Source of the DNA: Candidatus Woesearchaeota archaeon
GTDB lineage: Archaea > Nanobdellota > Nanobdellia > Woesearchaeales > SM23-78
Reading direction: 5' to 3'
NCBI GenBank assembly: GCA_016932315.1
Contig: JAFGDD010000005.1
Coordinates: 1 to 38,692, forward strand
Length of the DNA: 38,692 nt
Part shown: positions 22,887-30,816 of the stretch, in pieces
Position numbering within the stretch: the first letter of the stretch is position 1
How the letters are laid out: the number at the start of each line of letters is the position of its first letter
The notes under the pieces: model-generated
The model's database searches: none
The model's input: only the letters and a program-made list of their open reading frames with translations
Told to the model about the DNA's origin: nothing
Position numbers and translations under genes: made by a program

Positions 22887-23921
22887 TTACTCAATGTATT
22901 TCTTCCAGTCATACTCGCCGCGCTTTACAATGTGGTGGTCTGCTTTTGCAAGGTAGTCTGCGTCTGGCTTGTCCGGGAAGTGAAGGTGTATTCCTCCTCC
23001 GACCTGTATTCTTTTGTGGTCGTTTATGTTCTTTCTCGGGCTGACTAGCATGATGCCGTCACGGTATGATAGGACGAACACCTGGTTGTCAAGCTCCATT
23101 TTGCAAAGGATATAAGATATAAAGTCAGGATAGTCTCCCTTGGTGTCAGAAGTTATTGCCAGGGTTGAGAATGGAGTGTTCTTTAAGGTGAATACTCCTT
23201 TCATGTATTGCTTGTCCTTTTCCTTCATCAAGTAGTTAAGCATTGCAAAGTTGGGCGTGTCATCAGGCATCAAGTGGAAGTGGTCGTGGCCTGGTATGCT
23301 CATGGCATCAAGCACATGATTCCTTATTGCGCCGAGGTTGTTCTTCCTTGTTGCATCTATAAAATTCTTAAGCTCGTATGTTGTGAGTATTGCTCCTCTT
23401 GTCTTGCCCTTCTCTGGCGCCAACACTCCGTCTGCTGGAATCACTCTCTCCTTTGTATCGTCGTGGTTGACTGGCACCCATAGTGAGTGGCCTGCGAATG
23501 CAGGATATCTGTTGGGCATGATGAAGAACTCTCCAAAGGCTTCAATGACATTATCAATTGTCGGGTTGTCTACTGCGTCATATCCTTGTACCACGTTCTG
23601 GCATAGGAAGCATTTGGCAAAATCAAGCCTTATGCCGTAGTCTTCAAGGTTTGTCTTGGCTGCAACATATGGCTTTTGCTCTGCCATTAATTTTCTTCTG
23701 AGGTCATTGTTGCCTCCGCTTTTGAATTGTGCAGGGTATTCTGCTCCTCCAAAATTAATCTTTCCTTTTGTGTAAACTGTTCCTTTCAAGAATTCGACAG
23801 CATCAGTTCCGTAGGTTAGCAATGCACTCGCCCATTTAGCAATGAAGTCTCTTGATTTTCTCCAGTTAAGATTGTGCTCTGTCATTAGATTTTTTAATTG
23901 TTCCTCACTAAATGATTCCAT
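22887..23921 (-). CDS. HIT/GalT-like nucleotidyltransferase or phosphorylase
   Basis: The histidine triad GHDHFHLMPDD (about 225-235) is the catalytic motif of the GalT/HIT superfamily, and FAGHSLWVPVNHDDTKE (about 153-169) is the matching upstream strand. Cysteines in FAKCFLCQNV (about 103-112) may bind Zn. At about 345 residues it resembles GalT or GDP-hexose phosphorylase-type proteins more than small HIT hydrolases. It likely transfers or releases a nucleotidyl group from a sugar-nucleotide. ATG 23921 follows GGTGAT; the frame extends to 23942. Confidence 0.7.
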   Translation of the reverse strand: MESFSEEQLKNLMTEHNLNWRKSRDFIAKWASALLTYGTDAVEFLKGTVYTKGKINFGGAEYPAQFKSGGNNDLRRKLMAEQKPYVAAKTNLEDYGIRLDFAKCFLCQNVVQGYDAVDNPTIDNVIEAFGEFFIMPNRYPAFAGHSLWVPVNHDDTKERVIPADGVLAPEKGKTRGAILTTYELKNFIDATRKNNLGAIRNHVLDAMSIPGHDHFHLMPDDTPNFAMLNYLMKEKDKQYMKGVFTLKNTPFSTLAITSDTKGDYPDFISYILCKMELDNQVFVLSYRDGIMLVSPRKNINDHKRIQVGGGIHLHFPDKPDADYLAKADHHIVKRGEYDWKKYIE

Positions 23922-23971
23922 ATTATCACCTTTAATGTTCAATTATATTTTTATTAGAGGAAAACTTCAGG

Positions 23972-23981
23972 GTTTATAAAG
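23972..23981 (-). promoter_or_regulatory. TATA box for the HIT-like/HD operon
   Basis: On the minus strand TTTATAAACC lies about 50 nt before the ATG at 23921, giving a short leader with a GGTGAT ribosome site. The divergent SDR gene starts at 23990; AATTATATTTTTATT at 23941-23955 could serve it. Confidence 0.45.
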
Positions 23982-23989
23982 ATTGCTGA

Positions 23990-25336
23990 ATGACACCATT
24001 ATCCAATAGTAAAGCAATAGCAAAACATTTAAATTCGTTCTGGCTTCTGAAACCGATGTCAGGATTGCACAACATAGGATTAAGCCTGGGGCTTGAAGAA
24101 AAAGCAGAATCATTGCGAACAGATTATGAAACCAATCAAGTCCCTATCAAAAACTTCTATGACATGAGAATTGGGGCAACACAGTTATTGATAGATTATT
24201 TCCTTTTTGAGCAAAGCAAAGCTCCCCTAACCATTGACATCACCCAGTTCTTTCTTCTTGGCGAGCCATTCTCAAAAGGCTACTCATTAGCCCAAGAAGT
24301 AATAAGCCCTGTGATAGAGCAAACAATCGGGTTGAAAAAAATTGAATCAAAAAAAGAGAACCCTGTGTACAAGGAATTATTCGAGAAGTACGCTCACACT
24401 CTTTTGAGAAACAGCCTCTTCCAATTAACGCCTCTGATCTCAAGACTGGATGAGCTAAGCACAAAAAAGGCTCTCACTCTTTTGAGAGAAAATTTCATGA
24501 AAGCGCCGGCAGACACTCCGCTGTACCACAAGAAAAAAGTTGTTGTGACAGGCTCAGACACAGGCATTGGAAGAGAAGTAGCTCTGGAGTTCGGAAGAAG
24601 AGGAGCAGAAGTGATTCTGCACTACCCGGGAGATGAATTCGAAAGAGGAGCTCTTTCTGCAGTCCAGCTGATAAAAAGTGCAGGAAGAAGCGCATCATGC
24701 TACAAGGCAGACTTCAGGTCTATCGACGAGATAAGCCAGTTCGCAAAAAAAGCCTTCAGCGACGGAATAGACATACTGGTGAACAATGCAGGAATAACCT
24801 TGTGCAAGGAACTTGGTAAAACCACTGACAAAGAATTGGCAGAATTGATCAGTGTTAACCTGATGGCGAATTACATCCTCACTAGGGAAGCAGCGCGCGC
24901 CATGAAAGAAAAAGATGAAAAAGCAAGAGGAATAATAATCAACATGTCATCCAACCATGCCATTGCAGGCAAAGCAGGCCACAGCGCCTATGCCATGACT
25001 AAAGGAGGAATCCTGAGCATGACAAGAGCCTTGGCAGTTGAATTAGCTCCTTACAACATAAGAGTCAATGCAGTCCTGCCAGGAGGAGTAGTCACAGAAA
25101 ATCATCTCAGGATGATGCCGTTGTTCGCGAGCTCAGGAGTAGGCACTCCTCTCCAGCGCTGGAATAATCCTAGTGATGTTGCAAAAGGAATATGCTGGTA
25201 TTGCTCTGGCGAAGCCAAGAACATAACAGGACAAAGCCTGATAATGGACTCAGGAATGTCATCATCCATCACCGGAGGATATGAAGCAACCTTGATACCA
25301 GAAGAGCCCTTTGGAAAAAGATATATAAAAGAATGA
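23990..25336 (+). CDS. SDR oxidoreductase with novel N-terminal domain
   Basis: Residues about 180-435 form a FabG-like short-chain dehydrogenase: VVVTGSDTGIGREVA (Rossmann TGxxxGIG), DILVNNAGIT, and the catalytic INMSSNHAIAGKAGHSAYAMTKGG (Ser, then YxxxK). The first 175 residues (MTPLSNSKAIAKHLNSFW...) are helical and not recognised; SDRs normally start at the Rossmann strand, so this is an added domain. It is divergent from the HIT-like gene and converges on the P-loop kinase. Substrate unknown; a sugar or polyol is plausible from context. Confidence 0.8.
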   Translation: MTPLSNSKAIAKHLNSFWLLKPMSGLHNIGLSLGLEEKAESLRTDYETNQVPIKNFYDMRIGATQLLIDYFLFEQSKAPLTIDITQFFLLGEPFSKGYSLAQEVISPVIEQTIGLKKIESKKENPVYKELFEKYAHTLLRNSLFQLTPLISRLDELSTKKALTLLRENFMKAPADTPLYHKKKVVVTGSDTGIGREVALEFGRRGAEVILHYPGDEFERGALSAVQLIKSAGRSASCYKADFRSIDEISQFAKKAFSDGIDILVNNAGITLCKELGKTTDKELAELISVNLMANYILTREAARAMKEKDEKARGIIINMSSNHAIAGKAGHSAYAMTKGGILSMTRALAVELAPYNIRVNAVLPGGVVTENHLRMMPLFASSGVGTPLQRWNNPSDVAKGICWYCSGEAKNITGQSLIMDSGMSSSITGGYEATLIPEEPFGKRYIKE

Positions 25337-25364
25337 GAGAAAAAGACAAAATTCTAACGACTTC

Positions 25365-25973
25365 CTATTCAAATATCTTCTCAGCCTTAAGGTATTTCTC
25401 CAAGATTATACTCGCAATAATCCCGGCAGGCTTATCAGTCACGACTTTAAGAACATCATTGTGAGGTATCGGGAAGTCTGCTGGCTCTTCTTTTAGCCAT
25501 TGCTCCCAGCGGTCTAGCTTGTGCTCCTGGTCCCAGAGGTGAGCGCCTGAATCAACTCTTTCTCGTATCCTCTTCTTAAGCTCTTCTGTGCTCGGAGGCA
25601 GGCAACGGACTATTACAAGCCTTACATTGTGCTTGTCAGCTACGCGCTTGTAATGAGAAACCCAATCCCTGTACTCATTCTTTAGATTATGATTCCGCGA
25701 ATAAGGAGCATCAATTATCGGCGTCTTGCCAAGAGAGAGCTGGGCGTCTGCAAAGTCAACAAGGAAATGAAAGGTTGGGCCTGTTATTTTTTCATAAATA
25801 TTCCTATTGATTCTTTCTGTAGTTGAGAATTTGTCCTGAATCATGTCCTTGTCAATGTAAGCAGCATCTATTAATTGGCGTGCTATTTCCTTAGCCACCA
25901 GTGTTTTTCCAGAACCAGGCGCTCCTACAATCATGCAGAGGGTCGGCTTGCTAAGCAAATAGGAAGGGCTCAT
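25365..25973 (-). CDS. P-loop kinase, AAA_33/zeta-like
   Basis: Walker A GAPGSGKT (17-24) sits in TLCMIVGAPGSGKTLVAKEIA. YIDKDMIQDKF (about 39-49) resembles the substrate-contact segment of small-molecule kinases, and TEELKKRIRERV (about 129-140) the lid arginines. At 202 residues it is typical of AAA_33-type ATP-dependent kinases that phosphorylate sugars, cofactors or RNA ends. It lies upstream of the SDR terminus and downstream of gmhA on the same strand as gmhA, with a separate AT-rich leader of about 80 nt. Confidence 0.75.
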   Translation of the reverse strand: MSPSYLLSKPTLCMIVGAPGSGKTLVAKEIARQLIDAAYIDKDMIQDKFSTTERINRNIYEKITGPTFHFLVDFADAQLSLGKTPIIDAPYSRNHNLKNEYRDWVSHYKRVADKHNVRLVIVRCLPPSTEELKKRIRERVDSGAHLWDQEHKLDRWEQWLKEEPADFPIPHNDVLKVVTDKPAGIIASIILEKYLKAEKIFE

Positions 25974-26052
25974 TTTTTATCACGCTATTATTTTATTCTT
26001 ATCAGAGGCTCACCCTTTTTTTATGACTGAACAAGATAATATTATTTAGATA

Positions 26053-26658
26053 TTATTTCTTTTTCTTCTGGCTGCTCATCACTACAGAAGGCTCCTCGTC
26101 AGCGTGCTCTCTGAGGTAAATTGCCAGGAACTGGCCAAAGATGTCGTGGATGTTCTCGCAAACCTCGTATTTTCCGTGTTTGATGTGAGCAACATAATCT
26201 GCCATCTGCTTTAATTTGCCGCCTTCAAACCCGCATATTCCTATGGTGGTCATGCCTATCTGCTTGGCGTACTCCATTGCTTTTACAATGTTAGGGCTGT
26301 TGCCTGATGATGATATCATTACCAGTATGTCTCCTGGCTTGGCAAGATTGATAAGCTGCTGCCTAAAAACCTCGTCATAGTGCTCGTCATTGCTTATGGC
26401 TGTGATGTAGCCTATGTTGCTTGACAGGCATATTGCCTTGTACCTGTGAAAATTAGCAAGCCAGTCCTTATTAGCTCCTTTGGACAGGTCGCAGACATAA
26501 TGTTGGGCCATTGCTGCGCTGCCGCCGTTGCCTCCTATGAATATTGTCTGGTTTTTCTTTACAGAATCCTTTAGCACATCAAGTATTTCTTGGTCAAACT
26601 CAAACGCATCAAGCGCGTTTTTTATTTCATCCTTGTAAGCATCCCATTTCATCCTCAT
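26053..26658 (-). CDS. gmhA: Sedoheptulose-7-phosphate isomerase, GmhA-like (SIS domain)
   Basis: The SIS fold has FIGGNGGSAAMAQHYVCDL (about 41-59), LVMISSSGNSPNIVKAMEYA (about 111-130) and CENIHDIFGQFLAIYL (about 167-182), the GmhA-type substrate and catalytic regions. It converts sedoheptulose-7-phosphate to D-glycero-D-manno-heptose-7-phosphate, first step of NDP-heptose synthesis. It overlaps the PfkB kinase gene by 32 nt, indicating a coupled pair. Alternative ATGs at 26652 and 26673 exist. The Lys-rich end (SSQKKKK) is unusual but short. Confidence 0.85.
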   Translation of the reverse strand: MRMKWDAYKDEIKNALDAFEFDQEILDVLKDSVKKNQTIFIGGNGGSAAMAQHYVCDLSKGANKDWLANFHRYKAICLSSNIGYITAISNDEHYDEVFRQQLINLAKPGDILVMISSSGNSPNIVKAMEYAKQIGMTTIGICGFEGGKLKQMADYVAHIKHGKYEVCENIHDIFGQFLAIYLREHADEEPSVVMSSQKKKK

Positions 26659-27688
26659 ACACTCCCTTAACAAAGCTTAAAAGCTTTTCCTTAGTAACAT
26701 TTTCCTTGTTGCCCATGTACTGCACTTTTACTCCGCCTGCGCAGTTGGCTATGAAAGGCATTAGTTCAGAGTCAGCTTCTATGTACGCCATTAAGGTTGT
26801 TATTGCGAAAAGAGCGTCTCCTGCACCTACTGTGTCCTTTACGCTGGTCGTGAGGACTGGCGCCTTAAATATTTTACCATTGTCAACATAAACGCAGCCT
26901 CTTTTTCCAAGGGTTACCAGGAAGTTGTTGATCTTGAGCTTTTGTCCTGCTTCCTTTATAACTTCTTCTATGTCATCAAAGCGCATGGATAATGGCATTC
27001 TTAATTCTTCTTCGCTCATGGTTATGAAGTCAGGCTTCTTGTAAAGGTTGATGTAGTTGTAGCCCATGTTGGCGCTGTTGGACTGAACATTTATGGCTAT
27101 AAAATTAGCATTCATTCTTAACACTTCCCTTATTTCCTGGTTTACAAATCCGTGGCCAAAGTCTCCGACAATAACCATGTCATAGTTTGGAAGCTCTTGG
27201 CGCAGGAACATCACTATTTCTTGTGTGAGCTCATCGCTTATTGGCTTGTCATTCATGTATTCTATCTTGAACAGCTTGTTGTTCCGGTGGGTATCCACAT
27301 ATCTCTTCTTTACTGTTGTGTGAGAGTTTTCCTTGACAAATTCCTTGAGCTCTATGTTGCTCTTTAATGATTTCTGGATGAAACTTAATCTGGGAGTCTT
27401 GTCACCTATCAAGGTGATAAGTTTTACACTGCCAACAAAATCTGCTATGTGGTTGGCAATTGCCAGCACTCCTCCTGGATAAGTTTCGTGGTACATGTAC
27501 TCGACTGAGAGAATGGGGTCCTTGATGGCTCTGCCTTTAGGAAGGGTGAATACGTACTGGTCAATAATAGCGTCTCCTATTATCAGGACCTTTAATTCCT
27601 TGAAGCTGCTTAGAATCTTGCCTATCTTTTCAATGCTGAACTTCTTCTTAAGCTTCTTAACATAATCATTAAGTTCTTCCTTTTGAAT
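26627..27688 (-). CDS. PfkB-family heptose-phosphate kinase (HldE-N-like), probable ATT start
   Basis: The PfkB kinase has VLIIGDAIIDQYVFTLP (N-terminal substrate lid), TYPGGVLAIANHIA, and the ATP/anion-hole motif KDTVGAGDALFA near residue 285. It resembles HldE kinases that phosphorylate heptose-7-phosphate at C1. The first in-frame ATG is at 27496, inside the conserved region and too late. Coding similarity runs upstream through GDAIIDQYV to QKEELNDYVKKL without an ATG or GTG. An ATT at 27688 lies 6 nt after GGTGAT, and a TATA box is at 27719, so a non-canonical ATT start is likely. A frameshift is the alternative. About 353 residues. Confidence 0.82.
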   Translation of the reverse strand: MQKEELNDYVKKLKKKFSIEKIGKILSSFKELKVLIIGDAIIDQYVFTLPKGRAIKDPILSVEYMYHETYPGGVLAIANHIADFVGSVKLITLIGDKTPRLSFIQKSLKSNIELKEFVKENSHTTVKKRYVDTHRNNKLFKIEYMNDKPISDELTQEIVMFLRQELPNYDMVIVGDFGHGFVNQEIREVLRMNANFIAINVQSNSANMGYNYINLYKKPDFITMSEEELRMPLSMRFDDIEEVIKEAGQKLKINNFLVTLGKRGCVYVDNGKIFKAPVLTTSVKDTVGAGDALFAITTLMAYIEADSELMPFIANCAGGVKVQYMGNKENVTKEKLLSFVKGVYEDEMGCLQG

Positions 27689-27718
27689 GATAACATCACC
27701 CTTGTTTCGTGGTAACCC

Positions 27719-27728
27719 TGAATGATTT
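27719..27728 (-). promoter_or_regulatory. TATA box for the kinase/gmhA pair
   Basis: On the minus strand TTTATAAAT, followed about 30 nt later by AAGGGTGAT, sets a transcription start that makes only the ATT (or a neighbouring codon) at 27688 usable as start. Confidence 0.45.
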
Positions 27729-27748
27729 ATAAAATTATTGAAAAAATG

Positions 27749-28288
27749 CTACTTCTTCTTAGCCAGGAACTTCTTAGCTTCCTTCATTAAACCTTCAACA
27801 TACTTGCCTGCTGCTTCCTTGTCATTAGCGTCAGGAGCCCATTCAGGCATTTCAGAGTCTCCTTTTTTGAAAGGACCATTAGTTGTTTCGTGCAGCATTA
27901 GGTATTCTGAATTTATCAGCAAGGTATGGAACAACGGCTTGTTTAGCCTGTAATAAAACTTTTTTCCAGACTTTGAATCGCCCATCTGGACGATCTCAGC
28001 AATCTTTCCCTTGTCATCAAATATGATTATGTCAGCGCTGCCTTCTATTATGTGGAATGATTCTGTCTTTCCGAGGTGCTTGTGAGGGCGTATGTAGCTG
28101 TTCTTATCCAGCATTATTATCATCTCATGCACGCTGTCATCAGGGCTTGAGTGGGCGCAGATGCGAACCCTCTTGTTAGGCGCAGACTTTATCTTCTCGC
28201 GCAGGAAATCAAGCTCTTCCTTTCCTATCTTCACAACATCTTCTTCTGCATAAAACACTTCATCATTATGCTTCCTTAAATTCAACAC
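27749..28288 (-). CDS. Cupin-fold protein, WbuC-like
   Basis: RVRICAHSSPDDSVHEMIIML (about 40-60) and YIRPHKHLGKTESFHIIEGSADIIIFD (about 65-91) contain the two cupin motifs with clustered His and Glu (HxH, then E) for a metal. The arrangement matches WbuC-type cupins found in bacterial O-antigen loci. Function may be sugar isomerisation or a non-catalytic role. The open frame extends to 28345 through element B4. A GTG at 28288 after GAGGTGG is the best start (TTG 28285 is the next codon). Confidence 0.7.
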   Translation of the reverse strand: MLNLRKHNDEVFYAEEDVVKIGKEELDFLREKIKSAPNKRVRICAHSSPDDSVHEMIIMLDKNSYIRPHKHLGKTESFHIIEGSADIIIFDDKGKIAEIVQMGDSKSGKKFYYRLNKPLFHTLLINSEYLMLHETTNGPFKKGDSEMPEWAPDANDKEAAGKYVEGLMKEAKKFLAKKK

Positions 28289-28301
28289 ATTAACCACCTC
28301 G

Positions 28302-28467
28302 CAAAAAGTTGCCTCAGCCTTCAGCAAAGCCAACGACGATAACAAATTTATTTGTTGAGGAGTTGGCTTATGGCTGATGTGACAAAAAGTCCCTTTTTGG
28401 CACGCAAAAACAAAGTTTTTGCTGTGACAGGGGTCGCCCCCTCAGGGGTGGCACTGGCAACCTTTTG
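28302..28467. repeat. Intergenic branched element B4
   Basis: The outer stem is CAAAAAGTTGCC (28302-28313) with GGCAACCTTTTG (28456-28467). Arm 1 is TCAGCC/GGCTGA (28314-28319/28372-28377) with inner GCCAAC/GTTGGC and AACAAA-TTTA-TTTGTT. The second part alternates GTGAC, GGCAC, GTGAC, GTGGCAC around hairpins CAAAAAG-TCC-CTTTTTG and GCAAAAAC-AAA-GTTTTTGC, then the core, read on the minus strand as ACCCCTGAGGGGGCGACCCC. It is directly followed by B5. Confidence 0.8.
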
Positions 28468-28577
28468 AAAATCGCCAGTGGGAGCCCGGAGGGCGCATCC
28501 CCACCCACCGCAACCATCGTGCAAGTCCCTCGCATTTGCTCGTGACGTTGCACTTGTTGTTGGTTGCGGCGATTTTC
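28467..28577. repeat. Intergenic cloverleaf element B5
   Basis: The outer stem is GAAAATCGCC (28467-28476) with GGCGATTTTC (28568-28577). Arm 1 is GTGGG/CCCAC around core AGCCCGGAGGGCGCATCCCC. Arm 2 is GCAACC/GGTTGC (28510-28515/28562-28567), with inner GTGCAA/TTGCAC and GTC/GAC steps. It shares a single base with B4, making a tandem of two different-age copies before the fusion gene. Confidence 0.85.
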
Positions 28578-28594
28578 TACTTTTTATTTTCTTA

Positions 28595-30691
28595 TCATTT
28601 ATCTTTCAGCGGCAATGCATGCCTGCTGTTGGCGAATATTGAGTAAAACATTCCTCCCTTGGTTACGAAGTCCTTGTACCTTGCAATAACGTTTTCTTCT
28701 CCGCGGGGATTTACTCCTAATAAGCATAATTTAATGTTCCTTTGAAGCTCTTCTGAGCCGAGTATCGGGGTCCTTGACATTGGCATGTATAATCCTCTCT
28801 TGTTAGGGTTGTCGTCAATGACTATGTCGATGTAATCCTTTAATCCGAGGTAGTTTATGAATCCGCAGCTGAAATGGCCTGCTCCCAGCACCGCAATTCT
28901 TGCGTCTTGCTTGTTGTCTGTGATGAACTTGATTATTTCTTCTTTTCTTTTGTCCTTGCTTTTGCAGTAATTGTTGAAGGCGTCTTTTTCTTTCTTTAAT
29001 ATTTCTTTTTTTATTCTTGATTTGCTATTCTTCTTTTTCTTGCTGTCTGATTTTTTCCCTGTGTTCTGGGCCATAATAACGAGGGAGTTCTCTAGCGCGT
29101 ATTCAAATGCATTATAATACTTGATTTCTAATCCGTTGCTTGCTATGGTGTTCTTGAATGTTTCCGGAGTGAAGTACAGCGTGTGTTCTTCCCAGATTAT
29201 CGGGTAGTCCAGCCTTGCGAATCCGTGGGCGCAGTCAGGAACTTCTATCATCAAGTAGCCTTTTGGCTTCACCAATGTTTTCATTGCGCTTATGAATTCT
29301 TTCAGGTTGTAAGCGTGCTCTAGTATGTGCCTTGCTATAACTACATCAAATAATCCTTTGTTATCAGCTATTCTCTTCATTATTTCAGGCTTCATCCTGT
29401 CTTGTATCGTTTCTACGCCTACTTTTTCATCATCCACTCCCAAGTCTTTTTTCAAGTCTAATCTGTCAGTTGCATATCCTTTTTTCCTTAATCTTTCCAA
29501 TAAGCTATCATCTTTTGAGCTTACCCCTATGAATCTTGTCTTAAGATTGGGCTTGAGCTGGGTCTTCTTTATTATGTCCTCTGTTAATTTATCCAGGTGT
29601 TCTTCAGGCTCAAGATAAACTATCCAGTCATGTATTGGCTTGAGGGCTTCTGCTGGGAATCTTTGGCTTAGCTGCACTAACCCGCATTCTGTGCATTGCG
29701 CTAATGCTAATGGGTGAAATTTTTCTTTGTAATCTTTTCTTATGAGGAAATGGTTGCTTACTGCTTGCCTGCCGAGCTCCAAGGAGCCCCCTAGTTTTCC
29801 TTTGCATAATGCGCACTCAGTTATTTTCTGCATGTCTTTTATCATGGTTATTGCTTCTTTTATGCTCGTAAAACTGAAGTTTGTAAGTTCCTTGAATTTT
29901 CTGTTGCTCATGCTGGTATCCAATGGCCTGTTATCCTGGAACTTGAAATCATTTAATGAGCAAGGCATTATTTTTCCTGTGGTTATGCCGAGGGTTTCCT
30001 TTATTGCCTTGGCTAATTCATACCTGCTTATTCTTCCATCAGAGCATACATTATAAGTTCCTATGATGTTCTTGTCTATAATTAATTCAATTGCCTTGCA
30101 GGCATCCTCGACATATGTTGGAGAAAGGTACTGGTCTGATGCCATCCTTAATTCCTTGCCTTCTTTCAAGTCCTTGATTATGCTGTTAACTATGGTTTCA
30201 TCATCTCCTGTGATGCTGTAAAGCTTTGCAGTCCTTACAATGATGTATTTCTTTTTTGAACTCATAAGGTATTCTTCGATTTCTTTCTTGTGCCTGCCAT
30301 ACTCCAATACCGGCTTTCTTGCGTCTTCTTCTGTGTAGTTGCCTTTTTTTCCGTCGAAAACATAATCTGTTGATATGAATATAGGGGTTATTCCTTTGCT
30401 CCAGAGCTGGTCTATTAATTTCTTTGTTCCAACAACATTTATCTTGTAAGTCTTGTCTGCTTCTGTCTTGCACTTGTCCATGGCTGTTATTGAGCTGCAG
30501 ATTATTGCGTGGCTGTAATCCTTGAGATTTATTCTGAGAGCCTTTAGTTCTGGCTTTTCAAGGCTGAATTTGATTAGGTTTTCTTTTTTTGTGTTAGAAT
30601 AAGTGCCTACAGCCTTCTTTTTAGCATTGGCAAAGTATTGCATTAATTTTCCGCCAAGGAATCCTGACGCTCCAAAGATGATTATTGCCAT
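28595..30691 (-). CDS. Fusion: RmlD-like sugar reductase plus C-methyltransferase-like module
   Basis: The N-terminal part (about 1-290) is an RmlD-type SDR: IIIFGASGFLGGKL, ISTDYVFDGKKGNY and catalytic YGRHK (YxxxK). Next come a Zn-ribbon-like CALCKGKLGG...CTECGLVQL (about 292-340), a SAM-methyltransferase-like domain (about 350-550), a Lys/Ser linker (about 553-570) and a C-terminal Rossmann-like domain IAVLGAGHFSCGFINYL as in Methyltransf_14. Compared with the next fusion, the SAM motif GSNDG is degraded (GVSSKDDS) and the catalytic HEH reads EEH, so methyl transfer may be lost or altered. ATG 30691 is preferred over TTG 30712, which lies in element C2. Confidence 0.82.
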   Translation of the reverse strand: MAIIIFGASGFLGGKLMQYFANAKKKAVGTYSNTKKENLIKFSLEKPELKALRINLKDYSHAIICSSITAMDKCKTEADKTYKINVVGTKKLIDQLWSKGITPIFISTDYVFDGKKGNYTEEDARKPVLEYGRHKKEIEEYLMSSKKKYIIVRTAKLYSITGDDETIVNSIIKDLKEGKELRMASDQYLSPTYVEDACKAIELIIDKNIIGTYNVCSDGRISRYELAKAIKETLGITTGKIMPCSLNDFKFQDNRPLDTSMSNRKFKELTNFSFTSIKEAITMIKDMQKITECALCKGKLGGSLELGRQAVSNHFLIRKDYKEKFHPLALAQCTECGLVQLSQRFPAEALKPIHDWIVYLEPEEHLDKLTEDIIKKTQLKPNLKTRFIGVSSKDDSLLERLRKKGYATDRLDLKKDLGVDDEKVGVETIQDRMKPEIMKRIADNKGLFDVVIARHILEHAYNLKEFISAMKTLVKPKGYLMIEVPDCAHGFARLDYPIIWEEHTLYFTPETFKNTIASNGLEIKYYNAFEYALENSLVIMAQNTGKKSDSKKKKNSKSRIKKEILKKEKDAFNNYCKSKDKRKEEIIKFITDNKQDARIAVLGAGHFSCGFINYLGLKDYIDIVIDDNPNKRGLYMPMSRTPILGSEELQRNIKLCLLGVNPRGEENVIARYKDFVTKGGMFYSIFANSRHALPLKDK

Positions 30692-30701
30692 TTTCAATTT
30701 T

Positions 30702-30812
30702 GAGCGCCTCAAAATGCTCGCTTCTGTTTTTTGAAGGTGCTGCGACCCGTATGGTGCAACCCCTGCGACGCACTACATTATTTTATCGAAGGCATTTTGC
30801 CTTATGGCGCTC
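30702..30812. repeat. Intergenic branched element C2
   Basis: The outer stem is GAGCGCC-CAAAATGC (30702-30717) with GCATTTTG (30792-30799) and GGCGCTC (30806-30812). Inside are CTTC...GAAG and GTGCTGCG...TGCGACGCAC, with core GACCCGTATGGTGCAACCCC. The segment GCTTCTG...TGCTGCGACCCGTA parallels C1 at 16727-16757. It fills the gap between the two fusion genes. Confidence 0.78.
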
Positions 30813-30816
30813 TTTA

